From NCBI GenBank assembly GCA_016712315.1, contig JADJRG010000015.1, forward strand, positions 62,001-126,000: a DNA stretch of 64,000 bases, in the 5' to 3' direction. The translations under genes and the position numbers were made by a program. This document shows, piece by piece, positions 25,497-34,739 of the stretch. The notes beneath the pieces were generated by a model, which worked only from the letters and a program-made list of their open reading frames with translations, had not been told where the DNA came from and searched no databases. Source of the stretch: Nannocystis sp. (GTDB lineage Bacteria; Myxococcota_A; Polyangia; Nannocystales; Nannocystaceae). Position 1 is the stretch's first letter; every line of letters begins with the position of its first letter.

Positions 25497-27065
25497 GTGA
25501 CGCGCGGCGACGGCAGCGGGCGGAGCGCTGGCCCGAGGTGGGGCGGGGCGGTCGCTGCATGGTGGTTGTGGTGGGCGCTGGGCTGCGCGGGCGGCGAGGG
25601 CGAGGAGACCGGCGAGACGACGACAGGGACGACAGGCGAGCCGACGCCGACGCCGCGCTTCGAGGGCGGAGGCGGGCTGGTGAGCGTCGGCGCGAGCCGC
25701 CGGAGCGCGTACGCGGTGGACGTGAGCGGGGTGATCGTCGGGGCGACGGCGCTGACGCTCGATGGGCGACGGGTGCATGATCTGACGCCGGGATCGGCGG
25801 TGGCGGTGCTGTCCGAAGATCGTTTGACGTTAAACTTTCACGGGGGGCTGGTCGCCGGCGGCCACGTGCTGCTGATGATCAACGAGGGGCCGACGGCGCC
25901 GCTGCTGTCGGGGGGGTTGGTGGTCGAGGTCGGGGTCGATATGGTGCCCGGGGTGACGGCGATCTTCGACGCGGCGCCGCTGGCCAGCGGCGACGCGATC
26001 GCGATCAGCGGCGCAGGGGCGGCGGGGGCGCTGGCGATCGTCGACGCGCAGAGCTCGCCGCCGACGCTGGCAGTGCACGCGCGCGAGGGGGCAGGGTGGG
26101 CGGCGAGCGGGGAGTCCGTGGCGATGCCAGGTTATGTGCACGTGGCGGCGACCCCGGGGTTCGCCGCGCTGCGGCGGGCAGGCGACGGCGGGGCGGTGAC
26201 GACGCGGGTGGTGTGGCGGCAGAGCTGGCCGGGGGCGGCGGTGGTGGGGGTGGAGTCGACGTCGCCCGCGGCGATCGTGGAGCTGCTGGCGTCGCCGGCG
26301 CCGATCACGTCGCCGCTGGAGTGGGCGGCGTACCTGCGGCCGCACCTGCGCGGGGACGCGGTGGTGGTCGAGATGATCGCGGCGGTGGACAGCGAGGCGG
26401 CGCGCCCGGGCGATCGACGGCTGGTGACGCGGCGCTGGGGATCGCCTGGCTTGGGGGCGCCGGATCTGCTGTACGCGACCACCGCGAGCGATCTGGAGGG
26501 GCTGGGCGCGGCGCTGGACCTGGCGGCGCTGGCGCGAGGCGACGGGCCCGAGCTGGCGCTGCGGATCGGCCGCAGCCGGCTGGGGGTGGCGCGCCTCGAT
26601 CGGGGCGGGCTCTGGAGCCTCGAGGCGATCAGCGAGGTGGCGCCGCTCGGGCTGCCAGGGGCCGAGGAGGTGAAGGCTGCGGCGATCCTCTCGGCGCTCG
26701 GCGGCGTGAACGCGCTGGTGATCGGCGCGGACGGGGCGGCTCAGCTCGTGTTGCACGATCCGAACCGGGCCGAGGTGACCGCGCCGGTGACGCTGCTCGG
26801 GCTGCCGGCGGCGGCCCCTCGCGGCGATCTGGCGGTGGGTTTGGTCGATGGGTTCGCGACGTTCTTGATCGCGTACGGGGAGGACGCCCCGGTGCACGCG
26901 GTGATCAGCGACGGCGCGACCGGGCGGGTGTTCGCGCTGGAGCGCGCGTGCGACGCCGTGGGGCTGGCGGCGGAGCTGCCCGAGGGGATCGCGCCGCTGC
27001 CGATCGCGTGCTTGGCGGGCGGGGCGGTGTTCACGGGCGTGCTGCGGCTCAAAGACACGCATTGA
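25497..27065 (+). CDS. Lipoprotein of unknown function, all-beta
   Basis: 522 residues from the GTG at 25497 (see the -10 at 25485). A Trp-rich signal helix ends WALGC; a short Thr/Gly linker follows. The body is rich in Val, Ala and Gly with regular strand patterns (VSVGASRRSAYAVDVSGVIVGATALTLDGRRVHDL, GGLVAGGHVLLMINEGPTAPLL, AILSALGGVNALVIGADGAAQLV), which would fit a propeller or repeated beta-sandwich. It has no recognised domain and few Cys apart from a pair near the C-terminus (ERACDAVG ... IACLAGG). It is convergent with the esterase gene, 16 bases away. Confidence 0.78.
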   Translation: MTRGDGSGRSAGPRWGGAVAAWWLWWALGCAGGEGEETGETTTGTTGEPTPTPRFEGGGGLVSVGASRRSAYAVDVSGVIVGATALTLDGRRVHDLTPGSAVAVLSEDRLTLNFHGGLVAGGHVLLMINEGPTAPLLSGGLVVEVGVDMVPGVTAIFDAAPLASGDAIAISGAGAAGALAIVDAQSSPPTLAVHAREGAGWAASGESVAMPGYVHVAATPGFAALRRAGDGGAVTTRVVWRQSWPGAAVVGVESTSPAAIVELLASPAPITSPLEWAAYLRPHLRGDAVVVEMIAAVDSEAARPGDRRLVTRRWGSPGLGAPDLLYATTASDLEGLGAALDLAALARGDGPELALRIGRSRLGVARLDRGGLWSLEAISEVAPLGLPGAEEVKAAAILSALGGVNALVIGADGAAQLVLHDPNRAEVTAPVTLLGLPAAAPRGDLAVGLVDGFATFLIAYGEDAPVHAVISDGATGRVFALERACDAVGLAAELPEGIAPLPIACLAGGAVFTGVLRLKDTH

Positions 27066-27081
27066 GCCGCAGCGCGGGCCG

Positions 27082-28389
27082 CTAGGGGTCTTCGCCGGGC
27101 TGCGGCGACTCGATGTAGCTCTCCAGGGGGGCGTCGTCGTCGAGCAGCTCGTCGATGAAGGCGGGCAGGGTCATGTCCTGCTCTTGGATCTCGCCGCCGT
27201 CGTAGGTGACGATCCCGGCGCAGTGGCTGTCGTTGAACGGCCGCCAGTAGGGGAGGTAGTAGGCGAGGTTGTCGCGCTGGTCATACATCTCGGTGAGCAA
27301 GGCGGTGTCCTTGGCCCAGTAGCTGAGGATCTTCTCCTTGTTCGGCTCGGGGTAGAAGCGCTCGTAGGAGTAGCGCGAGTAGTTGTAGTCGCGCTGGAAG
27401 TAGACGGTGCTGAGGCGATCTTCGGGGAACATGTCGGCGAGCATGGTGTTGAGGGCGCCGAAGTCGGCCTTGATCGCGGTGCCCTCGGGGATGCTCTCCA
27501 GGATCGGGTCGACGTCCCAGGAGGCGCGGATCTTGGTGTGTAAGGGCTGCGAGAAGCCCCCGCTGGGGAAGATCGGGCCGGAGTCGTTGAGCATGTAGCC
27601 GCGGTCAGGGGCGAGGCCGCTGCGGAAGAAGAAGTAGTTGATGATCGAACCAGCTCCGCCCGCCGAGCAGCCGGTGACCATGAGGCGGCCGAGCTCGGGG
27701 AACTGCGCGCTGAGGTAGTCGATCGACCGCATGATGTTCTCGTGCCCGTTGTGGCGGTACTCGAGCGGGGCCTCGACGCCGTCGGGGTCCTCGTAGATCA
27801 TCACGTTGTTGCCGGTGTGCACGTCGCCGGTGCAGTAGGGGATGAAGACGAGGTTCCAGTCGCGGGCGGGGTTGTCGAGCACGTCGCGGCGGAGGATCGG
27901 CGAGAGGGCGCCGTACTTCTCCATGTGCGAGTCCGGGATGCCGTTCGGGTTGGCCGCGCCGAGCGAGGACTTGCCGGAGCAGGTCTCGTAGTCCCAGCAG
28001 GCGCCGCCGGGCTCGAGGTAGATCAGGAGATCCTTGGAGCCGGTTTCGGAGAAATTGACGAAGATCTTGTACTGACTGCCGTTGGAGCAGACCGCGCCGG
28101 GCGGCTCGCGCTTGAGCCAGGTGCCATACGCCTCGGGCTCGAGGGGATCGGCGCCGGTGTCGGTGGTGTCGGTGGTGGTGGTGGTCTCGCCCTCGCTGGT
28201 GACCGCGACGGTGGTGGCGCTGGTGGTGCTGGTGCTGCTCTCGTCGGTGGTCGACTCGCCGTTGGTGTCGGTGTCGGTCTCGGTGCCCCCTTCAGGTTGA
28301 GGACAGGCGGCGAGCAGAAGGGCGGCGGCCAGCGCGGGTAGCTGGGTGCGCGCAGAGAAGATGCGCCAGGGGCGTGCGGACTTGGTCAT
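27082..28389 (-). CDS. Lipoprotein pectinacetylesterase/Notum-family hydrolase
   Basis: 435 residues. Lipobox LLAAC, then a Thr/Ser/Asp linker to about residue 85. The catalytic domain matches the pectinacetylesterase/Notum family: LIYLEPGGACWDYETC near the N-terminal part, PYCTGDVHTGN, nucleophile motif GCSAGGAGS near residue 236, and late Asp and His in FNDSHC. These enzymes are alpha/beta hydrolases that remove acetyl or acyl groups from polysaccharides or lipid-modified proteins. The cell-surface location and substrate are inferred. GGAGG lies 10 bases before the ATG. The gene is divergent from the trypsin-like protease. Confidence 0.9.
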   Translation of the reverse strand: MTKSARPWRIFSARTQLPALAAALLLAACPQPEGGTETDTDTNGESTTDESSTSTTSATTVAVTSEGETTTTTDTTDTGADPLEPEAYGTWLKREPPGAVCSNGSQYKIFVNFSETGSKDLLIYLEPGGACWDYETCSGKSSLGAANPNGIPDSHMEKYGALSPILRRDVLDNPARDWNLVFIPYCTGDVHTGNNVMIYEDPDGVEAPLEYRHNGHENIMRSIDYLSAQFPELGRLMVTGCSAGGAGSIINYFFFRSGLAPDRGYMLNDSGPIFPSGGFSQPLHTKIRASWDVDPILESIPEGTAIKADFGALNTMLADMFPEDRLSTVYFQRDYNYSRYSYERFYPEPNKEKILSYWAKDTALLTEMYDQRDNLAYYLPYWRPFNDSHCAGIVTYDGGEIQEQDMTLPAFIDELLDDDAPLESYIESPQPGEDP

Positions 28390-28541
28390 TCAGAGGGCCT
28401 CCGACGCGAACACTAACAAGACCCGGCGAGCGCGCGTCCATGCGCGGGTGAGTTTGGTCTCGCTCGTGGGGGGCGCCGTGCGCGTCGCAGCGGCGCTGGC
28501 AGGGGTTGTCGGGCCGGGGGCGATGGTGCGAAAGTGTAGGA

Positions 28542-30029
28542 ATGCTACATACGGCGCTCTTGGCGGTCTTAGGCTTTGTTGGCTTTACCCTCGGCGGGAG
28601 CAGCGCCGCGCAGGCTGGCGACGCGTTGACGCTCGATCTGCCGCCGCAGGGGATCTACGGGGGCATGGACACGGCGGTCTGCGGTTGGCCGACCACGGTG
28701 AGCATGGAGGGGCAGTGTACGGGCACGCTGGTGCACCCCGAGGTGGTGATCTACGCGGCGCACTGCGGCGGCGGCTACAACCAGGTGTGGTTCGGCGAGA
28801 ACATCCAAGGCAGCGGCGGGCGTAAGGTGCCTACCGAATTTTGCAAGACCTATCCGGGCGGCGGGCCGGGCTCCGGCAATGACTTCGCGTTCTGCAAGCT
28901 GGCGCAGCCGGTGACCGATGTGCCGCTGGTGCCGATCTTGATGGGCTGCGAGACCAGCGTGCTGACGCCAGGGCGCGAGGTGACGATCGTCGGCTTCGGC
29001 AACGCCAACAACGGGCCGTACGGGATCAAGCGCGAGGTGGTGACGACGATCAATAACATCACCGGCCAGGGTGAGGCGTTCATCGGCGGCGGCGGTAAAG
29101 ACTCGTGTCAGGGCGACTCGGGGGGGCCAGTGTTCGTCCGTTTGGCGAGCTCGCTCGGGCCGCAAGCGGACGATTCGTGGCGAGTCTTCGGGATCACCTC
29201 CTACGGCGGGGCCTGCGGCAGCGGCGGCTACTACTCGATGATGCACAACGGGATCGAGTGGTTTGAGTCGGAGTCGGGGATCGACCTGACCCCCTGCCAC
29301 GACAGCGACGGCACGTGGAAGCCGGCCGGCGGCTGCCTTGGCTTCCCGATCGAGCCGGGCAAGGGCGGAGGGACGTGGTCGACCTCGTGTGAGGTCGGGC
29401 CGGTGGCCGGCGCGAGCGAGCTGTGTGGGGATCCGCTGGCGCCCGATGATGTGCCGCCGACCGCGGTGATCATCACGCCCGAGAACCTGAGCGAGCACAA
29501 CGGCGAAGGCGGCGCGAACGTCGAGCTGACGATCACGGTCGACGCTCAAGACGATAATTGGGGGGTCGGCGAGGTGGTCCTGTTGATCAACGGGATGGAG
29601 GTCGGCAGCGACTTCTCGGCGCCCTACGAGTGGACCGCGGTGTCCTTCCCGACCGGGCAGTGGACGATCGGCGCGATGGCGGTGGACCTCAATAACAACG
29701 TGGGCTACGCGGAGGACGTGGTGATCGGGGTGAACACGCCCGCGCCCGAGCCCGAGCCCGAGACGACGGGCACGAGCGGCGGTGACTCCGATACGGGCGG
29801 CACGGACGGTACGGGGACCTCGGACGGCACCAGCGACGGGTCGAAGGGGAGCGATGGGTCGGTGAGCAGCGGCGGGTCGGCGGGCACCGGCGGCACGGAC
29901 TCGGCGACCGGCGGCCAAGATGAGGACGGCGGCTGCGCGTGCAGCAGCAGCGGCGGGCGTGATGGCGGCCTGGCGTTGGTGATGCTGGGGCTGCTGGCGT
30001 TGCCGAGGCGGCGCTCGCGGGCCGCTTGA
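28542..30029 (+). CDS. Secreted trypsin-like serine protease with Ig-like domain and MYXO-CTERM tail
   Basis: 495 residues from the ATG at 28542, which starts a clear signal peptide (MLHTALLAVLGFVGFTL, cleavage near AQA/G). Catalytic residues: His in YAAHCGGG (near 72), Asp in GNDFAFCKL (near 113), Ser in CQGDSGGPV (near 192). After Cys-containing loops comes a bacterial Ig-like domain (PTAVIITPENLSEHNGEGGANVELTITVDAQDDNWGVGEVVLLINGMEVG). Then a Gly/Ser/Thr/Asp linker and the MYXO-CTERM end follow (GGCACSSSGG, hydrophobic helix LALVMLGLLAL, PRRRSRAA). It is probably displayed on the surface or released. Confidence 0.94.
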   Translation: MLHTALLAVLGFVGFTLGGSSAAQAGDALTLDLPPQGIYGGMDTAVCGWPTTVSMEGQCTGTLVHPEVVIYAAHCGGGYNQVWFGENIQGSGGRKVPTEFCKTYPGGGPGSGNDFAFCKLAQPVTDVPLVPILMGCETSVLTPGREVTIVGFGNANNGPYGIKREVVTTINNITGQGEAFIGGGGKDSCQGDSGGPVFVRLASSLGPQADDSWRVFGITSYGGACGSGGYYSMMHNGIEWFESESGIDLTPCHDSDGTWKPAGGCLGFPIEPGKGGGTWSTSCEVGPVAGASELCGDPLAPDDVPPTAVIITPENLSEHNGEGGANVELTITVDAQDDNWGVGEVVLLINGMEVGSDFSAPYEWTAVSFPTGQWTIGAMAVDLNNNVGYAEDVVIGVNTPAPEPEPETTGTSGGDSDTGGTDGTGTSDGTSDGSKGSDGSVSSGGSAGTGGTDSATGGQDEDGGCACSSSGGRDGGLALVMLGLLALPRRRSRAA

Positions 30030-30079
30030 TCGGTCGCGCCGTGCTCGCAAAAGAGAGCCCTTCACCCGCGTGGTGCGCC

Positions 30080-32992
30080 TTACTTGCTGAGGGCGGCGTC
30101 GAGGGCGGCGAGGGCTCGCGGCGGCAGCTTGGCGTCGCTCCGCGCGCGGGTGGCGAGCAATTGAGCGCTGGCACGATCGCCGACGGCGGCGGCGGCGAGG
30201 GCCATGACGACGAGCGTGTCCGCGGGGCCGCTCTGCGGGGTGGCGGCGAGGGCGCGGCGGTGGAGGCGCTGGGCGCCGGTGAGATCTCCGGCGAGGGCGA
30301 GGGCGAGGGCGCGAGCGGCGAGGGTGAGCGGGTGTAAGGGGGCGATCGCGGCGGCGCGGGCGCGGGCGCGGGCGAGGCGAGGGGCGTCGTCGCTGATGAG
30401 GGCGAGCAAGACGAGGCGCGCGGCCGGATCAAAAGAGCCGCCGTCGAGGGCGAGGGCGGCGCTGAGGTGCTGCTTCTCCGCTTCAAGATCGCCGCGGCGA
30501 CGGGCGAGCTCGCTGAGGCGGACGAGCGGCTCGGTGGCCTCTCGGTGGAGCTGACGGGCGCGCTGAAGGTGCGGCTCGGCGCCCTGCCAGGCGGGGCCCG
30601 CGAGGAGGATCTGGGCGAGCGCCATGCGCGGGCTGTAGCCGTCTCCGCCGCTCTGGAGCAGCTCCTGAAGGGTGCGGGCGGCGGCGTCGGCGTCGCCGCC
30701 GCGGAGCTCGAGGAGGGCGCGCTGGTAGAGGCGATCGCGGGGATCAATTTTTTGATCGGCCTTGTCGGTCTTGCGCTCGTGATCGCGGCTGGGAGCCCAG
30801 CCTTGGACGCGCTCGTCGATCTGTCCTTTGAGCCACTTTTCAAAGTCGGCCTCGATGACGGCGAAGGGGCGGCCGAGGTGGCGCTCGAAGAGCTCGGGCG
30901 TGTGTTGGCCGCGGCCGTAGCCGCGGAGGATCTCGAGCAGCGGCGGGTGGCCGTAGGTCTCGCCGAGGTAGCGGATCGCGTAGGCGGCGGTGGTGTAGGC
31001 GACCTCCATGGCGGCGCCGCTGTCGGCCCGCAAGAAGGCGAGCTCGAGCTCGCCGAGGCGGCGGAGGGCGCCGCGCTCGCGGGCGCTCTTTAAGAGCTCG
31101 GCGCTCTCGCGGGCCCAGGCAGGATCAGCGAGCTCGGACTCCCACTCGCTCAAACCCTCGGTGAACCACCGCGGCACGCGGCCGCGGCTGAGGCGGATCG
31201 CGTAGACGTGGGCGAGCTCGTGCCAGATCACTTGGTCGGCGTTGTGGGTGCCCTGGTACGGGCCGACCATGGTGATCACAGGCCCAAAACAGACGCCGAC
31301 GGCGCCGAGGCTGGGCACGCCGACGGTGCGGATCGAGAAGTCCTGAGGGTCCGAGAAGACCTCGAGGCGGAGGGGCTCGGCGAGGGCGCCGTAGCGGCGA
31401 TCCAGGGCGACGCGGGCGCGATCGAAGGCGGCGATCAGCTCGGGGGCGATGTGCTCGTGGTCGGCCGTGGGCAGGCGTAGGCGCAGGCCGGGGCGATCGA
31501 GCTCGGTGTAGTCGCGGTCGATCCTCTGATCGTAGAGGTCGAGGGTGTTGCGGGTGCGCTCGTTGAAACGATCGCGCCTCCAGGCGCGGGTGAGGGCGGC
31601 GCGGCCGGCGGCTTCGTCGCCGAGGCGCAGGAGGTTGAGGCCGTGGGCGGAGTTGACGCGAGGATCGTCGGGGGCGCGGGCGGCGACCTCGCGCAAGACC
31701 TCGCCGGCCTCAGGGTAGAGGTGCATGGAGACGAGCAGCTCGCTGAGGGTGACGGCGAAGCGGGCGGCGACGCGGGTGCGGGCGAGGGCGCGGGCGCGTT
31801 GGGCCTCGTAGGTGGGCCGGTCGTCGGCGGTGAGGGCGAGGGCGGCGAGCACGGCGAGGCGATCGTCGGCGTCTGGGTCGATCTCGGCGAGCTCGGCGGC
31901 GAGCCCTTGGGCGTCGGCGCGGCGACCTTCGATGACGGCGATCCGCGCGAGGGCGGCGAGGGCGGCGGGCTGGCGGGGGTTGACGCTGAGGGCGGCGTCG
32001 GCGAGGCGAGCGGCGGCGGCGAGGCGGAGCTCGTCGACTTGCAGGAGGGCGAGCGCGCCGAGGGCGTCGGGCTGCCAGGGATCGCGCTGGAGGACCAGGC
32101 CGTAGGTGGCGGCGGCCTCCTGCGCGGCGTACTTCTCGTGAAAAATTGCGCCGCGGAGGAGCAGGGCGCGGTCGCGGACGAGCTGCTCAGGCTCGGGGCC
32201 GCGTACAGGGGCGCGCTCGGCCTCCCCCAAGACCATGTTGGCGTCGTGGAAGGCGCCCGAGGTGCCGCGGGCGAGGGCGGCCTGGGCGACGGCGAGTAGA
32301 TCTTGGGCGTGTTTAGCGCGGCCGGCGTCGTAGGCGTCGTAGAGGGCGTCCATGGCGGCGCGCGCTTCAGGATCGGCGCCGCGGCCCGCGGCGACCCAGA
32401 GGGCGAGCAGGTCGCCGCGGGCGGGCAGATCGTGGGGGTTGGCGGCGAGGGCGGCGCGTAAAAGAGACTCGGCGCCGGCGTCGTCGCCGCGCAGGCGGCG
32501 GAGGCGTGCGTGGGCGCAGGTGAGGGCGCTGGCGCCGTCGGGGTCTTTTTGAAGCCTGGTTTTGTCCTTTGAGAAAGGCGCGAGGGCGGCTTCGGCCTCG
32601 TCATAGCGGCCCAAGGCGGCTTGGGCGGCGGCGTACACGAGGTGGGCGGGGTGATCCTCAGGGTGAGCGCGGATCCAATTGGAATTGAAAAAATAGTCGC
32701 GGGCGCCTTCGTAGTTGCCGGCGGCGAGGGCGGCGAGGGCGGCGTCGCGGTCGGCGACCGGCTTGGGGGGCGGGCGCGGGGGGCGAGCTTCGGCCTGGGC
32801 CTGCGGGGGATCGTGGCCCGGATCCTCAAGAAGATCGCCCGGAGACGAGGGGGCGTCGATGGGCTGGTCGTCCGCGGTCGCGGCGGGCGGCGGCGCGGGC
32901 CCTCGCGCGGGCGCCCGGCAGCTCAGCGCGGCGAGGAGGAGGAGCAGCAGCGCGGATGAGCGGTGCCACGAGCTGCGAGGTGGCGGAGGCAA
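30080..32992 (-). CDS. TPR-repeat lipoprotein with peptidase-MA-like gluzincin domain
   Basis: 970 residues if it starts at the TTG at 32992, the codon 7 bases after the CAGAAT of a TTGACA-17-CAGAAT promoter. The TTG at 33028 would place the start inside that -35 element. The signal helix SALLLLLLAALSC is a lipoprotein signal. TPR-like helix pairs fill most of the protein (AALAALAAGNYEGARDYFF, ALGRYDEAEAALAPF). Between them, near residue 590, lies VIWHELAHVYAIRL ... WFTEGLSEWE, the HExxH plus Glu of the peptidase-MA family. The active site looks intact. It is probably a periplasmic protein-processing or scaffold protein. ATG codons are lacking at the N-terminus, so the start is uncertain. Confidence 0.88.
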   Translation of the reverse strand: MPPPPRSSWHRSSALLLLLLAALSCRAPARGPAPPPAATADDQPIDAPSSPGDLLEDPGHDPPQAQAEARPPRPPPKPVADRDAALAALAAGNYEGARDYFFNSNWIRAHPEDHPAHLVYAAAQAALGRYDEAEAALAPFSKDKTRLQKDPDGASALTCAHARLRRLRGDDAGAESLLRAALAANPHDLPARGDLLALWVAAGRGADPEARAAMDALYDAYDAGRAKHAQDLLAVAQAALARGTSGAFHDANMVLGEAERAPVRGPEPEQLVRDRALLLRGAIFHEKYAAQEAAATYGLVLQRDPWQPDALGALALLQVDELRLAAAARLADAALSVNPRQPAALAALARIAVIEGRRADAQGLAAELAEIDPDADDRLAVLAALALTADDRPTYEAQRARALARTRVAARFAVTLSELLVSMHLYPEAGEVLREVAARAPDDPRVNSAHGLNLLRLGDEAAGRAALTRAWRRDRFNERTRNTLDLYDQRIDRDYTELDRPGLRLRLPTADHEHIAPELIAAFDRARVALDRRYGALAEPLRLEVFSDPQDFSIRTVGVPSLGAVGVCFGPVITMVGPYQGTHNADQVIWHELAHVYAIRLSRGRVPRWFTEGLSEWESELADPAWARESAELLKSARERGALRRLGELELAFLRADSGAAMEVAYTTAAYAIRYLGETYGHPPLLEILRGYGRGQHTPELFERHLGRPFAVIEADFEKWLKGQIDERVQGWAPSRDHERKTDKADQKIDPRDRLYQRALLELRGGDADAAARTLQELLQSGGDGYSPRMALAQILLAGPAWQGAEPHLQRARQLHREATEPLVRLSELARRRGDLEAEKQHLSAALALDGGSFDPAARLVLLALISDDAPRLARARARAAAIAPLHPLTLAARALALALAGDLTGAQRLHRRALAATPQSGPADTLVVMALAAAAVGDRASAQLLATRARSDAKLPPRALAALDAALSK

Positions 32993-32999
32993 GGGGCAA

Positions 33000-33028
33000 A
33001 TTCTGTGGGGGCCCGGGGCGGCTGTCAA
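33000..33028 (-). promoter_or_regulatory. Promoter TTGACA-17-CAGAAT for the TPR/peptidase-MA gene
   Basis: Perfect -35 consensus (33028-33023), 17-base spacer, CAGAAT (33005-33000), ending 7 bases before the in-frame TTG at 32992. Confidence 0.6.
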
Positions 33029-33047
33029 TTCGCGCTTGGCGGTCTGC

Positions 33048-33053
33048 TATGCT
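33048..33053 (+). promoter_or_regulatory. Putative extended -10 (TGC-TATGCT)
   Basis: TGCTATGCT ends 7 bases before the ATG at 33061. It lies back to back with the minus-strand promoter at 33000-33028. Confidence 0.5.
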
Positions 33054-33060
33054 GCCGGCC

Positions 33061-33582
33061 ATGCCAGGTCCGAGCAAGGCTCACACCGCGTACCCGTCCG
33101 AGGTCTATGAGAGCTTCGACGCCTTTATGCAGCTCGTGATCAAGGACGTGTACGACCGCGGGGCGAAGCGGGCGGAGTTCGTCGCGCTGCTGCTGGCCTC
33201 GGGGGAGCTGATCCCGATGGCGTGGGGGCGGATGCGCAAGAGCGGGGTGCGGGAGCTGGCGATGGGCGCGGCCGGGGTGGTGGCGCTGCGTTATGCGATC
33301 GCGTACGTGGTGAGCGGGCCGGTGGGGCTGGCGCTGACCGGCTTCACGGTGGCGACGTTGATCTCGTTCTTCTGGAGCAACCAGCGCGAGGTGCTGGCGC
33401 GCCGTAAACCCTACAAGGGGCTGATCAACGACACGCGCGAGAAATTCGAGGACATCCAGGCGCGCTATCAGGACGGCCGCTACGACAACGGCGAGCGGGC
33501 GCTGCTGATCGAGGGGCTGCTGCGGCGGATGCTGACCGAGATCGAGGCGCCTCTGGCGGAGCCGCTCGACGATAAGGCGTGA
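33061..33582 (+). CDS. Membrane protein of unknown function (173 aa)
   Basis: The N-terminal 60 residues are soluble and helical (YESFDAFMQLVIKDVYDRGAKRAEFVALLLASGELIPMAWGRM). One or two hydrophobic segments follow at about 63-105 (MGAAGVVALRYAIAYVVSGPVGLALTGFTVATLISFFW). A charged helical C-terminus comes last (KFEDIQARYQDGRYDNGERALLIEGLLRRMLTEIE). No family recognised. Its stop overlaps the ATG of the next gene (TGATG), so the two are coupled. Confidence 0.85.
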   Translation: MPGPSKAHTAYPSEVYESFDAFMQLVIKDVYDRGAKRAEFVALLLASGELIPMAWGRMRKSGVRELAMGAAGVVALRYAIAYVVSGPVGLALTGFTVATLISFFWSNQREVLARRKPYKGLINDTREKFEDIQARYQDGRYDNGERALLIEGLLRRMLTEIEAPLAEPLDDKA

Positions 33583-34739
33583 TGCCGAGCCCCCGCGCTG
33601 CTCGCCTCGGATGCGCGTTGGCGCTCGCCTGCGGCGGCGCGGCTTGTTTGGTCGATAACCCGGGCTTCTCGGCGAGCGACGGCGGAGGCGCGAGCGCAGG
33701 TGCAAGCGCAGGTACGAGCACAGGCGCGGGATCCGGGGGCGAGAGCGAGGGCGCGTCGAGCGGCGCTTCGATGAGCGAGGGGGCGACCGACACCAGCGCG
33801 CTGAGCTCGACCAGCGGTGAGCCGACGAGCGAGGTCACGAGCGGGGACGCGACCAGCTCGGCGACGACGAGCGGCGACTCGACCGGCGATGCGGTGACGA
33901 CGGAGGCGCCCGACCCGGGGCCGCCTTCGCTCTGTCAAATACCGATCGGGAAGTGGAAGATCGGCGCGCCTGAGGCGGTGCTCTTGAACTTTGAGGCGCA
34001 CCAGTACGATCCGGTGATGCTATCGGACGGGCAGACGCTGTTCTTCTCGTCTTCAGGCAATTCGCACCGGCTCCTCCGAAAAGGCTTCGGCGAGCCGTTT
34101 ATGGGGCCGCCTATGCTCAACACGTCGCTGAACACGATCTTTGACGAGTCGAAGGTGATGCTCTCGCACGATCGGCTGCGCGCGTATATCGCGAGCGATC
34201 GGCCGCCGGCGGGGCCGGACAACGTCGACATCTTCGTGGCGAGCCGCGAGAGCGACGTGGAGCCGTTCGCCCCGGCGACGTGGATCGCGGAGCTGGCGAC
34301 GCCAGACAATGAGCTGGATGTGCAGCTCAGCGCGGATGAGCTGCGGGTCTACTACGCCCGGCGAGTGAACAACCAGCTCGATCTGTACTTCGCGGCGCGC
34401 GCGGGCCTGGATGCGCCGTTCGTGGGGATCGCGCCGATAGCAGAGCTGAACCTGCCCGATGGGCCAGAGGCGAGCCCGTCGCTGAGCGTCGATGAGCGGA
34501 CGATCTTTTTTACGTCGCAGCGAGCGGGCGATCTGAAGCTGAACATCTACGTGGCGGTGCGCGACGACCCGGGCGGGGCCTTCGGCGAGCCGACGCCGGT
34601 GGCGGGGCTGGACGGTCCAGGCGTGCAGGCTGAGCCGTTCGTGGTGGAGCGCGAGGAGGGCTGTGAGCTCTTCTTCGTGGACGATACAAAGGATCAGATG
34701 ACATGGCGGATCTACAGGGCTCCGATCGTCGCGATGTGA
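33582..34739 (+). CDS. Lipoprotein with PD40/WD40-like beta-propeller (TolB-type) repeats
   Basis: 385 residues from the ATG at 33582, which shares its A with the upstream TGA. Lipobox GGAAC; then a Gly/Ala/Ser linker (GASAGASAGTSTGAGSGG) and a Thr/Ser stretch. The domain carries repeated PD40 blades: YDPVMLSDGQTLFFSSSGNSHRL, DVQLSADELRVYYARRVNNQLDLYFA, SPSLSVDERTIFFTSQRAGDLKLNIYVA. Such propellers bind proteins or sugars outside the inner membrane. The gene overlaps the EI24-like membrane protein downstream, so a three-gene operon 33061-35491 is likely. Confidence 0.88.
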   Translation: MPSPRAARLGCALALACGGAACLVDNPGFSASDGGGASAGASAGTSTGAGSGGESEGASSGASMSEGATDTSALSSTSGEPTSEVTSGDATSSATTSGDSTGDAVTTEAPDPGPPSLCQIPIGKWKIGAPEAVLLNFEAHQYDPVMLSDGQTLFFSSSGNSHRLLRKGFGEPFMGPPMLNTSLNTIFDESKVMLSHDRLRAYIASDRPPAGPDNVDIFVASRESDVEPFAPATWIAELATPDNELDVQLSADELRVYYARRVNNQLDLYFAARAGLDAPFVGIAPIAELNLPDGPEASPSLSVDERTIFFTSQRAGDLKLNIYVAVRDDPGGAFGEPTPVAGLDGPGVQAEPFVVEREEGCELFFVDDTKDQMTWRIYRAPIVAM

